Source: GWE2-42-39 sp942493345 (GTDB taxonomy: Bacteria; Bacteroidota; Bacteroidia; Bacteroidales; Prolixibacteraceae). From it: a DNA stretch of 64,000 nt. The translations under genes were made by a program, and so were the position numbers. Positions within the stretch are counted from its first letter, which is position 1, and each line of letters starts with the position of its first letter. Shown here piece after piece: positions 63,002 to 64,000 of this stretch. A model generated the notes under the pieces. That model saw only the letters and a list, made by a program, of their open reading frames with translations. It searched no databases and was not told the origin of the DNA. The stretch is from assembly GCA_942493345.1 (NCBI GenBank), contig OW818695.1, forward strand, positions 3,472,001 to 3,536,000, given 5' to 3'.

Positions 63002-64000
63002 ATGAAGAAGATATATATACTTTTTAGCATTATAGCTTTTACTATAACTTCCTGTAAAGAGGATTTTATTGAACTCGCTCCCAAGGATCAGATATCAGGT
63101 GCAACATTTTTTCAAACAGAAGCCCAATATAGGTTGGCGTTAGCCGCAGCGTATGTCCCGTTACGCAGTCTAATATATGTTGACTATGTGTTAAACGAAA
63201 TGAGGTCCGATAATACCTACTATGAAAACTACTCTGTTAACAGAGGAGCCGGTTATGTTTATCGGGAAAACATTGCCGATTTTAGTAATGATGCCGCAAA
63301 TACAATTACTGCGGAAGAATATTACGTCTGTTATAACGGTATTGCGCGTTGCAATAGTATTTTAGGAAAGATAGACAATTCGTCCATTACCGATGTGGCA
63401 AAAGCTGACATTGGCGGACAAGCGAGGTTTTTAAGAGCATTTTACTACTTCCAATTGGTAAAATGCTTTGGTGGAGTACCTTTGTTTATCAAGCAGGTTA
63501 CCACAGTCGATGAGACTTTTATACCAAGATCATCGGTTGGTGAAGTTTATAATCAAATTATTGCTGATGCATTGGAGGCGATTAACAAATTAGCACCTCC
63601 GGCTAAATTTCCCCAAACAGGCTTGGCTACGAAGGGATCGGCTACTATGCTGTTGGCTGATGTTTACCTAACACTTAAAAGATATTCCGATGCAGAGGTT
63701 TTGTTAAAAACATTAACCACTATGGGATACGGTCTGAATGCCAATTTTGCCGATGCTTTTGCAACCACCAATAAAAACAGCAAAGAATCAGTTTTTGAGG
63801 TGCAATACAATGAAGGGCTTACTGATGGACAGCAAAGTAACTTCATTTACATGTTTTTACCCCGATCAACAAATACTACAATTATAACAGGTATAAAAAC
63901 AGACAATACAAGCACTGGTGGATACAATATACCTACTCAGGATTTGATAAAGAGTTTTGAACCGAATGATAAGCGTTTCGATGCTTCCATCGGTATGGCT
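63002..64000 (+). CDS. SusD/RagB-family outer membrane lipoprotein (3' end outside the window)
   Basis: The 333 codons seen start with a lipoprotein signal (IYILFSIIAFTITSCKED). The SusD fold follows: LAPKDQISGATFFQTEAQ, then CYNGIARCNSILGKI and GQARFLRAFYYFQLVKCFGGVPLF, a block found in nearly all SusD proteins. It lies 18 bp after SusC and caps that transporter at the cell surface, binding the glycan. The protein is cut by the window end; typical members have about 500 residues. Confidence 0.95.
   Translation, partial: MKKIYILFSIIAFTITSCKEDFIELAPKDQISGATFFQTEAQYRLALAAAYVPLRSLIYVDYVLNEMRSDNTYYENYSVNRGAGYVYRENIADFSNDAANTITAEEYYVCYNGIARCNSILGKIDNSSITDVAKADIGGQARFLRAFYYFQLVKCFGGVPLFIKQVTTVDETFIPRSSVGEVYNQIIADALEAINKLAPPAKFPQTGLATKGSATMLLADVYLTLKRYSDAEVLLKTLTTMGYGLNANFADAFATTNKNSKESVFEVQYNEGLTDGQQSNFIYMFLPRSTNTTIITGIKTDNTSTGGYNIPTQDLIKSFEPNDKRFDASIGMA

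Noticed and set aside
1..64000. CRISPR array, rRNA operon or complete insertion sequence
   Set aside because: No regularly spaced direct repeats, no rRNA sequence and no transposase were found.

Overview
The window comes from a member of the Bacteroidota, most likely a marine or sediment polysaccharide degrader of the Bacteroidia (Marinilabiliales/Prolixibacteraceae-like; the family is my inference). The evidence is a SusC/SusD pair behind an ECF sigma factor and a FecR anti-sigma factor, a secreted peptidase with a type IX sorting tail, PPi-dependent phosphofructokinase, many Cys-anchored lipoproteins, and promoters of the Bacteroidota type (TAnnTTTG at -7 with TTG/TTTG at -33).

Layout. 0-7.5 kb: a glycosyltransferase, a five-PAS hybrid histidine kinase, a group II PLP decarboxylase, acylphosphatase and small membrane proteins. 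7.6-8.6 kb: a secreted protein made of two copies of an unrecognised 136-residue domain. 8.9-15.3 kb: hexuronate catabolism (tagaturonate epimerase UxaE, UxaC, KDG kinase, KDPG aldolase, hexuronate transporter, KdgF-like cupin), with two recognisable promoters; the second is overlapped by a LacI-type operator. 15.3-25.3 kb: housekeeping and mixed genes (MazG, pentapeptide protein, PAP2 phosphatase, TilS, DEAD-box helicase, CPA2 antiporter). 25.4-35 kb: a CE15-like esterase and rhamnulokinase (pectin-type substrates), an FRG-domain protein, an oxidoreductase/esterase pair, an FGE-like lipoprotein, a metal efflux pair and a polyprenyl-type glycosyltransferase. 35.2-36.8 kb: PPi-PFK.

36.9-41.96 kb is an accessory island ending at a tRNA-Leu(GAG). 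It holds three AT-rich minus-strand genes, separated by two elements of exactly 134 bp that share an identical 28-nt end and carry core-like termini. The intervals between the elements begin and end with matching inverted sequences, as integron cassettes do, but no integrase is visible. Next to them lie a HipBA module and a TOTE-type archaeo-eukaryotic primase gene cut off just before the tRNA. This is the best candidate for an undescribed system in the window.

42-52.7 kb: an orphan class I isoprenoid-synthase-like protein, a DPP IV-type peptidase, a type IX-secreted lysyl-endopeptidase-like protease, a FecB/C/D-type ABC importer, and a beta-lactamase-fold lipoprotein whose catalytic motifs are all replaced. 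52.8-64 kb: a secreted nucleoside hydrolase, two sulfatases with different formylglycine motifs, and an ECF sigma/FecR/SusC/SusD locus that runs off the end. Together the last set looks like a polysaccharide utilisation locus for a sulfated glycan. Product uptake by SusC/SusD is probably coupled to transcription through the STN domain of SusC, FecR and the sigma factor.

All calls rest on reading the sequence and on memory of protein families. No search or structure prediction was run.
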